62,000 nucleotides of DNA from Cristatella mucedo (GCA_009760855.2 WPIO01000072.1:1430001-1492000); one strand, 5' to 3'; shown: positions 45,861 through 58,159, counted from the stretch's first letter. Made by a program: numbers and translations. Notes: generated by a model not told the origin, from the letters alone.

Positions 45861-46014
45861 GTGGCCGTCAAATTTCGCATAAGTCTGATCGCCGTGCCAG
45901 CGGCTCTCGCACAAAACGCGACCGATGAAGCTGCCGTCCACTCGACTCAATTCTGACAGGGAGGGTGGAAGATCGCTGCTGCCGTGCGCACCGTCCCTCG
46001 AGCTGCTGCTAGCA
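45861..46014 (-). pseudogene. Possible antisense coding remnant, upstream part
   Basis: The minus-strand frame reads SSSRDGAHGSSDLPPSLSEL, then SRVDGSFIGRVLCESRWHGD and ends KFDGHV at the mobile-element insertion. Just upstream on the minus strand, TGCTAATCTGCTGACGGTGCTAG resembles a splice acceptor. If the insert is removed, the frame can pass into the piece at 45596. Product unknown. Confidence 0.4.
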
Positions 46015-46052
46015 CCGTCAGCAGATTAGCAGATTTCGTCGCTTTCACCGCT

Positions 46053-46082
46053 CCCCCCCCCCCGGCTAAAGCGGGGGGGGGG
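46053..46082. repeat. Poly-C/poly-G inverted repeat
   Basis: Eleven C, then GGCTAAAGC, then ten G: a nearly perfect hairpin of homopolymers. Confidence 0.9.
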
Positions 46083-46274
46083 CAACGAAGGACCGAAGAC
46101 ATGCTCCCTAGAAAGAAGCGTTGTCTTTCGGACTCGCTGTAACCAATCGCCTCAAGAACGGTTAGCAGCAAAATCCCTAGTTTGTTGCACATGAAGGACT
46201 GCTCATTTTTCTTTGCAATGTTTTGGACAAGATTTAGGCCCAGACAGCAGAGAAGAATCAGTAGCAGACGTTTC

Positions 46275-46425
46275 GGCCTTGAAGCTTTGGCCACGATACC
46301 GGTCTTGGACATGTCGTCCTCGGACGTTTCAGCTGAGGACGTGTCAGCCCTGGACGTTTTGGCTTAGCATGGTTCGGCCTTTCGGATATTTGACTCCTGG
46401 TGGTTCAGCCTTTGGCCCAGAGGTT
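46275..46425. repeat. 15-bp degenerate minisatellite
   Basis: A run of about ten 15-bp units such as GTTTCAGCTGAGGAC, GTGTCAGCCCTGGAC and TGGTTCAGCCTTTGG. Read on the plus strand part of it gives five-residue repeats (DVSAE, DVSAL). Whether it was ever coding is unknown. Confidence 0.7.
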
Positions 46426-48254
46426 TCTGTCCCGAGGGCAAATGATTAGGCTTCGCAAGCTTTACTAAAAAGGGCTCTTTACGAGAGTTGGTAACGTTAC
46501 TTGCTTTTTCTGTTTGCTTTGGACAATCCAAGGTACAATTGCTTTTATGCTAATGATGCTACGCATATAACTTTTTGTTAATCTAAAAAGATAAAACCTG
46601 GATAATAAAACTAATTTCTACTGCTTTAATTCCTTCTAGTCTGTTCAGTTAAATACCTGAGTACATGCTTTGCTCTAGCCTTTTAGGGTAAGACTTATAG
46701 AATAAAAAGTACAGCTGTACAGCGTAATTAAGTTAGCTCCTGGGTTCTTTGACAAATCGCTAGAACTGATTCTTCAGAAATATCGTAAGTAATTGAAGGG
46801 AACAAAAAATCCACGCAAATTTAGTAAAGTTAAGTCATACGGCTCTTTGTAGCAATGGTCGCAGTAATCGCGAAATTTCTTTCAAGGCTCACAGTTGGCC
46901 ACACGCACCCAGTAGTCCAGCACCTGGAATTAGGCTGTTAATGCTGCACCGCAGCGAAGAGCCGAAGATCGATGATTTTATATGTACCTAAGGTTTCAAA
47001 AACGGGCAAGAATGGTGCTGCTGTTGCAAGAGGCTCGCTTGGTGCTTCTTTCGCATCTCATCTGCTCCTCCTCCCTACACTTTTCTAGTGATCGATACGA
47101 AGCAATGAATTGAGTTTGAACGATGGAAGGTTTACGCCATTCGTGCCGTCCTTGTTGGCACTGCCCCGGCGCTTCCGGGCAATTTGATGTAGATGCGACC
47201 AATCGCCATACTTACTTATTGATCGAACAACCAGACTACTTTCGCGTGATCTTTGGTTACAGCCTGAGTTGCTCGATAACAAGCATTTCATTAAATGCAA
47301 TACGTAATTTTACTTGCAAGAATGCCGTCATAAACTGACATATAAAATGCCTACATGCAGAAACAGGTACCTTTCACGCGGAAAAGTTGCTATTTACCAA
47401 CCTGAGGTAGAAAACCTGTGTTTAGAAGTATTAATTAGCGATAAACCTTTTGGCTGCGAGACTTGGGTAGCGTCAGCAATTGCCACGAAGTATTTTCATA
47501 GAAACACCCAGTATTACCTGTATTAACATCTGTATGTGCTATAACCTACTACAAATATATATAAACTCCCTACATTTGTATGGGCAGGACTTTTCACTCG
47601 AAGCAAGATGGCAAGGTGTAATAAACTGTTTCTTTATCGAGTTTCTTATGCGTCCAGTCCACCATTACGTCATTTAAGAGTATTCGGTCAAATATTTTGA
47701 ATTCCTTAAGAAAATAAAGCTCCTCATATTTTTTTATTGTATTCTCATTTGTAATGACTTACAGTAACGACGTAATGGCTTAAAATAGCATAGATGTGTC
47801 GCTTTCAAGTGTCATTCTGTACACTCTGTTTTAGACTCTCGAGTAGTGCCACACCACCTTCTTGCTCATGCTTTCTTCTTAGTAACTCCGAAGATGTTAA
47901 CACCTGATTCTCATAGTTCACTTTAAATGAGCGATCCGGAGGATATTATTTATGAGAGTAAAAAGTCTTGGAGCGATCTCCCAATCCTGTCGTTTCTATC
48001 ACTCAGCTACTTACGCCTTCTGCCTTTTCCAATGATGCAATAACGCCCAGCAATCGACGCTCAACCATGATAGTCGAGCTACTGTCTCTTCCTATATTAG
48101 AAACTTTTATTTTTAAGCATCTGAGCTAGCTTACGATACTAACTTGTAATAGTTAGTAGCTTGTGCTACTTTCGCATTACGATGTGATACTAAGAGAATA
48201 GTTTGTCGATGGCTTGCCTTGTACCAGTATCGAATGGTTGGCATCATCTTTCAG
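46426..48254 (+). other. Intron, nothing recognised
   Basis: Mixed AT-rich sequence with short open frames on both strands (68 and 71 codons around 47.0-47.3 kb) without similarity to the cyclase. Confidence 0.4.
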
Positions 48255-48376
48255 GAACCCCTTGAGGAGGATTAGTGAGCTCACGGTTGATATCGGCTTG
48301 CCGCAGCTGCTCTTCAACGTTGAAGCATCCCACTACTTTCTCTGCGTAGGAAAGACAAGCGAGTGCTTGGATAACG
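48255..48376 (+). CDS. ADCY10-like: Soluble adenylyl cyclase-like exon
   Basis: Encodes NPLRRISELTVDIGLPQLLFNV and ASHYFLCVGKTSECLDNG. It matches the ADCY10 segment LGRLWELSVTQEHIFSKAFFYFV. Acceptor CATCTTTCAG, phase 2; donor AACG|GTAAGT, phase 1. Confidence 0.85.
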
Positions 48377-51300
48377 GTAAGTGCTGTGATGCTGTGCTTT
48401 CTCTTTGCGCTGCGGCTTCATTAGCCCAGTGTGGCCTTCGCACTGAACGTCTCTAGCACTTCAGTCAGACGGTATCAAGGCTCTCAAAAAACCACGGTAT
48501 CACTGCTCTCAAAGAACCAATGTCTCTCAAAAGCAAGAATTATTACAGTAGAGCTAAATAGTATCATGAATAAATACTACAAACGCAAGATATTAAAAGC
48601 GATTGAAGGACTGCTACGCTCATTTAAAATACCTCAACTTTGTGCATTAGAAAAATTGCGTTTTCATTTTAGATAGCGCACTGCACTTACATGTTTTTTA
48701 TGTCAATCAACGCTTATGCTATCTGGAAAGGTCCTAGGAATTGCTTTGCTTTTCCACCAAATTCTTGCTTGCAAAGATAAGAATTTCATAAAGTTGCTGC
48801 ATTTTGTCAGCTTATTCAACAGTTTTTCTACATAAAAAGATTAAAACAGAAAGTTCTTGTTCTGACAGTCCGTAATAATTTAAAGGTTGAAGCAAAGTGT
48901 GGCAGCACTATTTTTAAGACCTTAAAGCACGTAAGAAAATTGACAGTTGCAGGGATGTACAACCCTCCAGGCATTATAAAAATACAACTATCAAGAGTAA
49001 TCAGAGAACCACTTTTTCATGTTTAGGCGAGTTTTTTGTAACAAACTCCTTAATGCTACACATTATGAGATCAGCGGAATCCTATAAGATGTCTGTTATC
49101 TTTGAAAGAGCTAGAATCTCTCATTTTTTCACATTATGTGTCCATGGAAAGCTTTTATTTAAATGATGAAATAGTTTTTCACGCCAGCATGATTAATTTT
49201 GTTCTATTGAAATTCAATTCTGAAAGAGTTCGATAATAGATTGACAGCTAAATATTCGAAATACCCAAGAAGATGTTCTCGATTCAATAGAGCGGTCATG
49301 CTTTTCATACACCAGTAAGATTTTAGACAGTAAGAGTTCAGATCATAGAGCACAACATTAGAGTCGATGAATTTTTTCGTGAATTTACTAACTTGTGTAT
49401 GACCATCGAGGCCGGAATATTCATTATTCCCATGATTATATAGGTTTCGAAATAGTAGCATGTTTCGTGCATGACCTGTGACAGCTTTGACGTTCCTTAT
49501 TACATCATTCCTGATAGCTACCGCTTAAGATTTCTACTGCTTGACAGCAATTCTTAGTAATGCATCGTACTGCGGGAAAGTCTTTAATCTAATTTTCGGC
49601 CAAAGTGAAAAACTAGCTAAAATGAATCATAATGACTGATGCTCTATCAACTGACATCAAACAGTGTTCTCACTTCAAACGGGCACCTCTCGTTTGAGCT
49701 ATACATCAGCCTTCCATGAGATCTCGACGAACGGACGAACGTTATTACATTTCTTCTTCAATCGCCTTAGGAAAGTGTAAAAAACTAATGAACAACTAAC
49801 GACAGTGGCTGCAAATATGGTTAAAATTGCTTTCATGCGATCACATTGATACCAAAATTAGGCCACATATCTTGTAAGAAACATGGTGGACCGACTGAGC
49901 TGGCCTGCTCCTAGATAAGAGTTTGAAACAGGTATGACGCTTTTTTAGGAGCTTTCTGAGATAATAGTTTTTATTATAAGGTGATGTCACTTATTTAATT
50001 AGTAGATTTAGTTTAGAAATTTGAATGATTGTTTAAAAAGTATCGCAAAAAGTATTAGGGAAAAACTTATAGTACGAGAATCGGTTTGATTAGTTGGCTT
50101 TGTTCGAATTATTTTAGCCTTACTAATCTCTGAAACTATATTTCCTTCATTTGGGGTAAATTGTCCTGCAAGTGAGGTGTGCATCAGCTTTGATCGAGAA
50201 ATGTGAATACGAGTAGCTGAATTCTTGCAATACCGATAGGGCTGTTTAGGGTAAGTAAAAAGCCGCAACCTTCATCGCTTGCATTTGTTGCTAGCCATGC
50301 CTGGAAGTCGAGGCATATGACTCTGTTACGAGAATGATGCTCCATTGATTCATAACGAATGCTGCAGATGTGTTGACGTACTTATGCCGTATAGCAGCAG
50401 CCGTTGTCACATCGCTCGGTACTAGCAAGTTCCGATGGTTTTTAGTGAGTTGGAGCGTGTAAGTTTCGGTGGCTCAGAAGCGATCTGTGTGATGCCGTGC
50501 ACCTGAAAGGTGATCAATTCGTGTGCGCGCAGCAGCAGCCACCTTTTAAGCATGTTCATTTATTGAAGGCGAATCTGCGCTCCACATCCTGGAGCTCCTG
50601 AAAATGCCAAGTGCTGCCATTCACGTTGTGCCGACGATGCTGCATGCTTTGCTCACGAAGAGAAGGTGGCTGCGTGGCGCTCGAGCTTTCTCGTTTTCCC
50701 TCCCATTTTGTCTCAAGGTCACACCACCTCAGGCTGCCGACGGACAGTGTGACGTATGACTTTTTGTACAAATGGCCGCCCGCTGCTTTGCATTATGATT
50801 GCAGCATGGCTAAAGACAGACAGCCGCTGTTGAGCTTGTTGGCACAGGCATGCAATGAGCCGCTGACATACAATGCCTGCCTGTGGGAAGAGCATTTGTA
50901 TACAGGTGAGTGGCCTGACCTGGCTGCTGTCCACATCCACGGTTGAAGCGATGACCACTCATTGGCAGTGCCCATGCATTCTGCAGTTCTAGAATATTTT
51001 GCACGCATGCAACTTTTTAAAACACTAAAATATATATTCTAGCACATTAATTTCAATTAAACGAATAATTAAATTTTGGCTTCGATAATCAGGACCATAT
51101 AAGCTGATCTAATGGAGTACGGTTGCCTCCTTAGTATCCGATTCATTAGGATGGAAGCACAAGCTCGAGTGCCACATTTTAACAGTACTGCTTCAATTGG
51201 AAATAAATAAAAACGGTGCCAGCCAACGCCAGAACGCCCAAGCCTTAGAGAGCTAATAAGTATCTCAAGACAAACTGGGCTGTGAACTATCTGCATTTCG

Positions 51301-52097
51301 AATACTGGAAATAGCGAATTGATATATTCTTGTATCTTAACATTCTTACTAGCGATTAGTGGGTGGCTAGCGACTGTGAAGTGACACACATACCCCTGCG
51401 TTCTGGGAGAGCGGCGTGCAGATGGTGCTTTGAGACAGTCGGTAATTACAAAAAATAATTAAAAATGTGTATAGATAGTTTTACTCGATTCTCACGATGG
51501 TCCCAAATAAAGTTTTTCAAACGGCCTATAATCAAAAATCTAATAATGTCGGTCTTGCTTTAGAGGCACTACTATTCTGCAGAGGGACGTCACCTAGTAA
51601 CGTTTATGCAGTTGTTTTTGGTACGTCGCGAAGCCGCCGACCTTAGGTCGTGAAGTGTGTGGTCATGCGGAAGCCGGCTTGTTGAAAGGTGCATTGTTAA
51701 ATCTCGGAACACACCAATTTTTTAGGAGCTGGTGTTGGTCTTAATGAGAAAACTTGATTTACCCATCGCCTACAGCTGTGCTGACGCTATTTTAATTCCT
51801 ACGAATGATACGACTTCATTCTTTTCATAGACAGTATATCTTTTTAGCGAGTTGATTGCTACATTAATCCGGCTGACGGTTCTGCTACATAGAGTTGACC
51901 GACTTCGCAAACAATTTAACTGAATGCTTTAAACTTTAAGCTTGCTCATATTATATACATTTACTAATATTTGTATTTAGTGTTGTAAGTTGAATTAATG
52001 AAGACTTTTAAGCTCTCTGGTATGACTAGCAACCTCGAGGTTAGTGAGTCAGTTAAAGACTCCGGTATGACGGCTGACCTTCATTTTCATATTTCAG
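48377..52097 (+). other. Intron with an unassigned open frame at 50.6-50.95 kb
   Basis: A 25-bp duplication lies at 48471-48520. An open 111-codon frame at 50611-50946 ends near a donor-like site (ACAG|GTGAGT). The cyclase reads straight from 48376 to 52098 in phase, so it is not needed by that gene. The rest is AT-rich. Confidence 0.4.
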
Positions 52098-52254
52098 GTT
52101 GCCTTGACAGCACCTCTGTGGGTGCTATAACGGACTTTAGCGAGAACCTATTCGTAAGGAAAATGCAACAATTCAAGGACGGCGAAGACATCAGCGATGG
52201 AGATTCAAGAACTGCACTCCTAGAATATGACGTCATGTGTTCGGCGCTTCTAGC
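52098..52254 (+). CDS. ADCY10-like: Soluble adenylyl cyclase-like exon
   Basis: Encodes GCLDSTSVGAITDFSENLF and ends YDVMCSALLA. Acceptor CATATTTCAG, phase 1. The end looks like a stop (GCG TAA), but the bases are a good donor, CTAGC|GTAAGA, phase 2. Joining to 58581 gives SALLAYAALGKWLRI, like the family stretch LYSSVAIWYARLQEW. Confidence 0.75.
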
Positions 52255-53039
52255 GTAAGAATCCGCTTCTCTAGTTTTCACGCCACGCTGGCGCCCTTGG
52301 CAGAGCAGCTTCGTAATTTTTAGTTCTTGCACGCCGCTAAGATAACACTGAGTGACTAAATGGGAAACACTGGCTTCTACTGCGACTTTCCGAGATTGTT
52401 TTTGGATATTAAGAGCTCTCTTTCATTATTTTTCTGGAAACTTCTAGAGGTTCCGGTAACTTCGAGGAAGCTTCTCGATCTTCCCAATCTTCCCAGCTCC
52501 ATGATCCTGCCTACTTGGCCCATTTTAAGTTTCTTGAAACTGCTGTTGCAGTTATTTTTACGGAAGACTCTTCATTTGATTTTGGTGGAATTTTTTTAGC
52601 CAAATATTAAGCTCTCCGAAAAAAGGGGGCACCATCAAATGCGCTCCGCTGAGGTGACACGAAGTGTGTAGTGTGTGTATTCAGTAAATCCACTGTCGAG
52701 TATTTAAGCGATCGCATTCTGATTTATTTAAGATATAATGAAAGCTCTATCAATCTATGCACATAAAAAGAAACATTTAAGCTCTAAGAAACTAATAAAG
52801 TTCATTGAAAGTCACAGTTGCCAAAGCATTAACGGCCCAATAGCGGCAAAATGTATAGCGACAAAGCAGCAAATAGTACATGTAAGCAGCTCACACACTC
52901 ATCTGACTATTGACTAAGGCAAGATAATTGAACCTCTTTACTATTAACAGAGTGTTCGCGGCCAAGAGCAGCCAGTTCAAACTTAGCCAAAATTGAGGTC
53001 AATTATGATCAGGACTGATGTCGATCGTTAGGCATACGA
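52255..53039 (+). other. Intron, nothing recognised
   Basis: AT-rich, no coding or repeat signal I can support. AATAAA occurs at 52794 but I do not assign it a role. Confidence 0.4.
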
Positions 53040-54582
53040 AGACTACTGTGGAGCATACTAATCTATCCTAACAAAAACCAAGTCTAGCTTCTTAAAAAAT
53101 ATTGCTGAATCCCAGATTTACAATCAAAAAATGCTGATGTCTACAATCAATTATCTCGTTGACCTCTCCCAGGTTAGCTCCTTACCTAGTGATCCTTTCG
53201 CTAATCTAGTTCGCTTCTCTGGCTTCGTTGTCAGCAAGATAGACAAGATCAGAGAGTCCACCCATAAGGTAGCAGCCTCCCCTCTGGACTCCTATCCATC
53301 GATATCAACCACACCGGACTCTCCTCCCTCAATTCCCTGCGGCATCTTAATGTATACGTTCGAGAAAGCTACGAGTGACCTTATCCTGAAATTCATCTCC
53401 TAATAAAAGAAGGCTACTAGTCCTCAGTGTGTCCTTAGCCTCAGGTCATGCCCCTGCTCCGTTCAAAAGGCTGTCGTTAGGGCACTAATGAAGAAAACAA
53501 TACTAAACCAAGATAATTTGATCACCTAACCCCCAGTCTCCCTTCTACCGTTCCCATTTAAGATACTTTTACGATTTGAGGCACAAGCTGAACTCTTGCA
53601 TTCAAACTTTGAAGCTAGCAAGCCAGTTCCAGTCTGGTTAAGGAGCTTGTTACACCAGAGTCAGCATTGCTTCCGGTGTAAAAGCGACCGTATTCAGACT
53701 TACGTAAAATCGCTCTGCTTGTTTTGCTTGAACTTTCGGTAGCGTTTGATACTATCGCTCACCAAATCCTTCTCGAGTGCCTCTCATCTCGCCTCGGCAT
53801 CACTGGCACTGCACGACAATGGTTTATGTCCTACCTCATGGGGAGACTCCAAAGTATTGATGCGTATGGAAAAAGATTATTCTAGGAATCACGGAAGTAT
53901 GGGGTACTGCAGGGCTCTCTGCTTGGTCCGCTTCTTTTCACGGTTTATACTCTCCCTCTTGTGGACGTGATCGCCAAGCACAATCTAGGCTTTCACTCTT
54001 CTGCAGATGACACCTTTGCTTTAATTCCTCCAAGCTCAGCACGGCAAATTCTCTCAACTTCCTTGCTGCATGTATTGCTGACATCTTCGCATGGATGACA
54101 GCAAAGTATTTCAAATCGAATGACGATAAAACCAATTAACTAGCTATTGGCAAACCAAATGTGGCTCATAAATTGAAAAACTTGACACTCTCAATCGGTT
54201 CTGACAGCATATCTCCTGTTCGCATTTGCACGAAATATAGATGTCCTGCTCCAAAGGGACTTTTCATTAGATGACCAAATCATCTCCACAGTTAAGTCTG
54301 CCCACTTTCAGCTGCTACATAACATTGATTGATGAAATTCTGGCGCACCTAGACAGGGTCACCAGATCCGAGTTGGTCCACGCATTTGCACGGCTGTTGC
54401 AAACCTCTGAAGCTAGGCTTGTCTGTCTTGAGCTTCGCAGTTACCACACCACTCCACTTCTCGCCGACCTGCACTGGCTTAAAATCAAGCCGGGCATCGA
54501 CTTCAAGCTTATATCACTTACTTTCAGGTTCCTTCATTATCTGACTATAGCCTTCCTATCAGAACTACTCCCCACAGGATAA
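53040..54582 (+). mobile_element. LINE family A copy, 5' part (interrupted)
   Basis: Includes LVRFSGFVVSKIDKIRES, a region before the RT, then RT motifs [38 protein letters not shown]-like and a SADDT box. It continues to VCLELRSYHTTPLLADLHWL and stops at 54582. The matching sequence resumes at about 55196, so 613 bp separate the halves. Stops and frameshifts are present. Confidence 0.82.
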
Positions 54583-55195
54583 CTACTCTCTTCCTATAGT
54601 TACTTTCGTCTTTAGCGAACGATTGATAAGCTTTTGCTGCAAGATTTAAAGACCAAAGTATTCGATGCTAACGGTAGGCGTTGTGAGAAACGTCGAGAAA
54701 CGGTAGCCCAGTTTAGTGAACTACTTAGCTGAGCCCTTGTGCAGTAAACAGAGAAGCCGAAGCGAAGGATAGCGTACTCTTAGGTCAAAACCGGCAATGG
54801 CTTCAACGCTTAAAAACAAGCTCAAGCCGGCATTGCGACTGAAAACGTCAAACTAGTCACCGACCAGTTGCGTTTAGGCCGTTCCTCAGACTTTGCACCT
54901 AGCTAAGTCTGCTAGCGCGAAGTCTCCTAGCGCTAAGTCTAGTAGCGTGAAGTCTCCTAGCGCTAAGTCTCCTAGCGCGAGCCAGAAAGCCAAGCTGACT
55001 ATTCCCTTCCCTTGTGGTGGGGTCGACAGGATCGAAATATAACATTAACATTTGGGAAGTGGATAGGCAACGAAGGAGAGCCTGACCTGCGGTTAGCTTG
55101 AAAAATCTCTTATTGAGTACGCTTTATAACTGAGACATAATACCTGCAGACACACTAGGTATCTTACCATCTCGTTTTGTTATTCAAACTGTTTT
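54583..55195. other. Insertion inside a LINE, with a lysine/serine/proline 15-bp repeat
   Basis: The flanks are the two halves of one LINE A. At 54903-54986 a 15-bp unit (AAGTCTCCTAGCGCT) repeats five to six times. Read on the plus strand it encodes KSPSA five-residue repeats, followed by SQKAKLTIPFPCGG and a stop. No terminal repeats or tRNA head are evident. Confidence 0.55.
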
Positions 55196-55587
55196 GCTAG
55201 ATCTCGTATGAACCTCAAATCTTATGGAGCCCGTGCCCTTAGTTCGCAAGCTCCCAAAGCTTGGGACTCACTCCCTATCGACTATACGATATCCCTAAAT
55301 TGACTACATTTAAAGAGGAGGTTAAAACGCACCTGTTTATCACAGCATTTTGTGGATACTTGTGATTCGTACTTTGTATGCTTTCGTGTGCTCACACTGT
55401 GCGTGTTACCACTAACCATGTTTCACATGTTGACACTATACATGGTACCTCTAACCATGTCATACATTTTGATTTTTCGCACGTTACCACTAATTCTTTG
55501 ATCATGCTATCTTGACAGCATATACAAAGTGCCTAGAAAGATATTAAGTTCTCTAAGGATGTTATGCAAATTTATTTTTAATATCAA
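55196..55587 (+). mobile_element. LINE family A copy, 3' part
   Basis: Resumes with SRMNLKSYGARALSS-like reading, then the 3' UTR with ACCACTAACCATG repeats, and ends AAGTGCCTAGAAAGATATTAAG, TTCTCTAAGGATG and an AT-rich tail with ATTATTATT. Confidence 0.8.
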
Positions 55588-55730
55588 TATTATTATTAAA
55601 CAGCCTCAATTATATGGCGGCAGAAGAGGCCAAGAAGCAACCACTCCTGCTCAACAAAGAATTACCTACTTTATGACTCAAACCCAAGACCTGCTTAAAA
55701 ATCACAAGAGCTCTAGCAATGTATAATAGT
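55588..55730 (-). mobile_element. Degenerate SINE family A copy
   Basis: Minus strand: GGTCTTGGGTTTGAGTC (B-box region), AGTAGGTAATTC, GGCCTCTTCTGCCGCCATATA and GAGGCTGTTTAATAATA. The tRNA head is only partly recognisable. Confidence 0.6.
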
Positions 55731-55914
55731 GTTATAACCTGTCAAATGCAATTCCCAGAATTTTGCTTCCGTGGAGGTAGAAATCTCCCTTGTTTTGTCC
55801 ATCTACAGGTGCTGTTTAGGTATTCTACCATCTCTGCATTTGGTAATGAAAGAAAGTAACATGAGCTAGCTTTGTCGTTAATCTGCTGCTGCCATGCATA
55901 ACTAACATCATTAA

Positions 55915-57590
55915 TATGTCATTAGCCTCAGGTCATGTCCCAGCACCTTTCAAAAAAGCTGTAGTCAGGCCACTGCTCAAGAAAGTAACACTAGACCAAG
56001 AGAACTTAAGCAACCACCGCCCAGTCTACCTTCTAACATTCCTATCAAAGACATTGGAACGAGTCTAGGCAGACCAGCTGAACTCTTATATTGAAACTTA
56101 AAACCTTGCTAGCAAGTTCTAGTCTTGCTTTAGAGCTAATCACTCAGGAGAATCACCATTGCCTCGGGTGTACAACGACCCACTTAGGAATGCAGACATG
56201 TGTAGAGTGTCTCTGCTTGTTTTGCTCGATCTTTCGGCAGCTTTTGATACCATCGATCACAAAGTTCTTCTAGAGCGCCTCTCATCTCGCCTGGGCATCA
56301 CTGGCACTGCTCTGCAGTGGTTCAGGTTCTATCTCAGTGGGAGACTCCAGAGTATTGACGTGAATGGACAAAGATCATCAGAGGTACCTCTGAAATATGG
56401 AGTACCTCAGGGCTCCGTGCTAGGTCCGGTTCTTTTCACGGTTTATACCCTCCCTCCTGCCGATGTGATTGCCAGCAACCACAATCTAGGCTTTCACTTC
56501 TATGCGTATGACACTCAGTTTTACCTTTTTTTATCCCTCCCAACCTTCGAGCACCTCGAATTCTCTCAACTCCCTTGCTGCATGTATTGATGACATCCGC
56601 ACATGCATGGCCGCAAATTTTCTTAAATTAAATGATCAAACCAACTTACTAGTTATGGACAGACCAAGTGTGATTCAGAAATTGGAAAGGCTAATGCTCA
56701 AAATCGGCTCTGCCAGCATACCTCCTGTTAAATAATGTGAATGAAATCTATGAGCCATGTTCTAAAGTGACCTTTCGTTAGATGGACACATCAGCTCCAC
56801 AGTCAAGTCTGCCTACTTTCAGCTACATAACATTTCTAAAACTCGAGCTTGTTTAGATAAAGATACCACATCTAAGTTGATCCATGCATTTGTGACATCC
56901 CGTCTCGACTTATGTAACTCACTGCTTGCTGGCCTACCGGCATGTGCGATCAGGCGCCTACAGCTGGTTCAAAACTCTGCAGCTAGGCTTGTCTGTCGTG
57001 AGCGTCGCACCTGCCACATCATACCACTTCTCGCCGACCTGCACTGGCTACCAGTCAAGCAGCGGATTGACTTCAAGGTTTTGTCGCTCACTTTTAGGTC
57101 ACTGTATTCTTTGGCTCCAGCATATCTATCAGATCTACTCCATCACCAAGCCAAGCATTGTACCTCCGCTTTTAGCAATCCGACAGTTTCATTACCAATA
57201 CCTCGTACAAATCTCAAATTCTTTGGAGACCGTGCATTTAGTTTGTATGCTCCAAAAGTCTGGAACTCACTCCCGACTTGCGTCAGAACATCTCCTGACT
57301 TGACCACATTTAAAAGAACTTAAAACGCACCTCTTTAGGACAGCATTTAGTGGATCCCTGTGTTTCGTCCTTTATGCGCTTATGGTGCTGACACTTCGCA
57401 CGCTACCACTAACCACACTTGCATGCTGACCCTGTGCATGTCACCCTAACCATGTTATTCATGTTTTTATCAAGCATGATACTCCTCCCTTTAGATCGCG
57501 TTTCCTTTGCAGTAAAAATGTAAAGCGCCTAGAAGGAGATTGGCTCTCTGAGGACACTTTATCAAATGTATTATTATTATTACTATTATT
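55915..57590 (+). mobile_element. LINE family A copy, RT to 3' end
   Basis: Contains LLDLSAAFDTIDHKVLLERL, SGRLQSIDVNG, YGVPQGSVLGPVLF and a FYAYDT box (the usual YADDT catalytic box has one D changed to Y). Next come LIHAFVTSRLDLCNSLLAGLPAC, RRTCHIIPLLADLHWLPVKQ and FGDRAFSLYAPKVWNSLP. The 3' UTR and hairpin CGCCTAGAAGGAG...CTCTGAGGACACTTTATC plus ATTATTATT follow. It is 5' truncated with frameshifts. Confidence 0.92.
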
Positions 57591-58125
57591 TGGGCAATGT
57601 CACTGACCAAATAACATTATTCAAAATATATGCCACTTTAGCGAGGTTCACCATCATTGCTTAGACGCCATTATAAAACGTAATTTTCAGTTTAGGACGG
57701 CATCGTCGAGTATAATTTGCTTCTGCCCCTCCTGAATGCAGCGACACTTGTATTTTATATAGATTGATGCCGGTACTATTACGGCGTAGTTCGTCTGAGG
57801 TGATTCCATCTAGAGAAATCTTACTCATCAGAATTTGCTCTTTTAGAAAAATTGCTTAATATTTTGATGGCACTTACATATTGTACAGGGCCCACCCGGT
57901 GCGTTTAGCAGTTGCATCAAGTTTCGCTTGGCGATCGCGATGGATGCATTCTCCATGCTGCCATCTAGTGTTGCAAGTCTCCCAACGGTACGTAAATATA
58001 TGTATTGCATACATGTGCATACATATATATATATGTGTGTGTGTATATGTATATGTATATATGTATATATTTATATATGTGTGTGTATATAATATATATG
58101 TGTGTATGTATGTATGTATGTATAT

Positions 58126-58159
<34 letters not shown>

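Noticed and set aside
52253-52258. In-frame TAA as the end of the cyclase gene
   Set aside because: The TAA is part of a good donor (GC|GTAAGA), and the phase-2 join to 58581 continues the family sequence.
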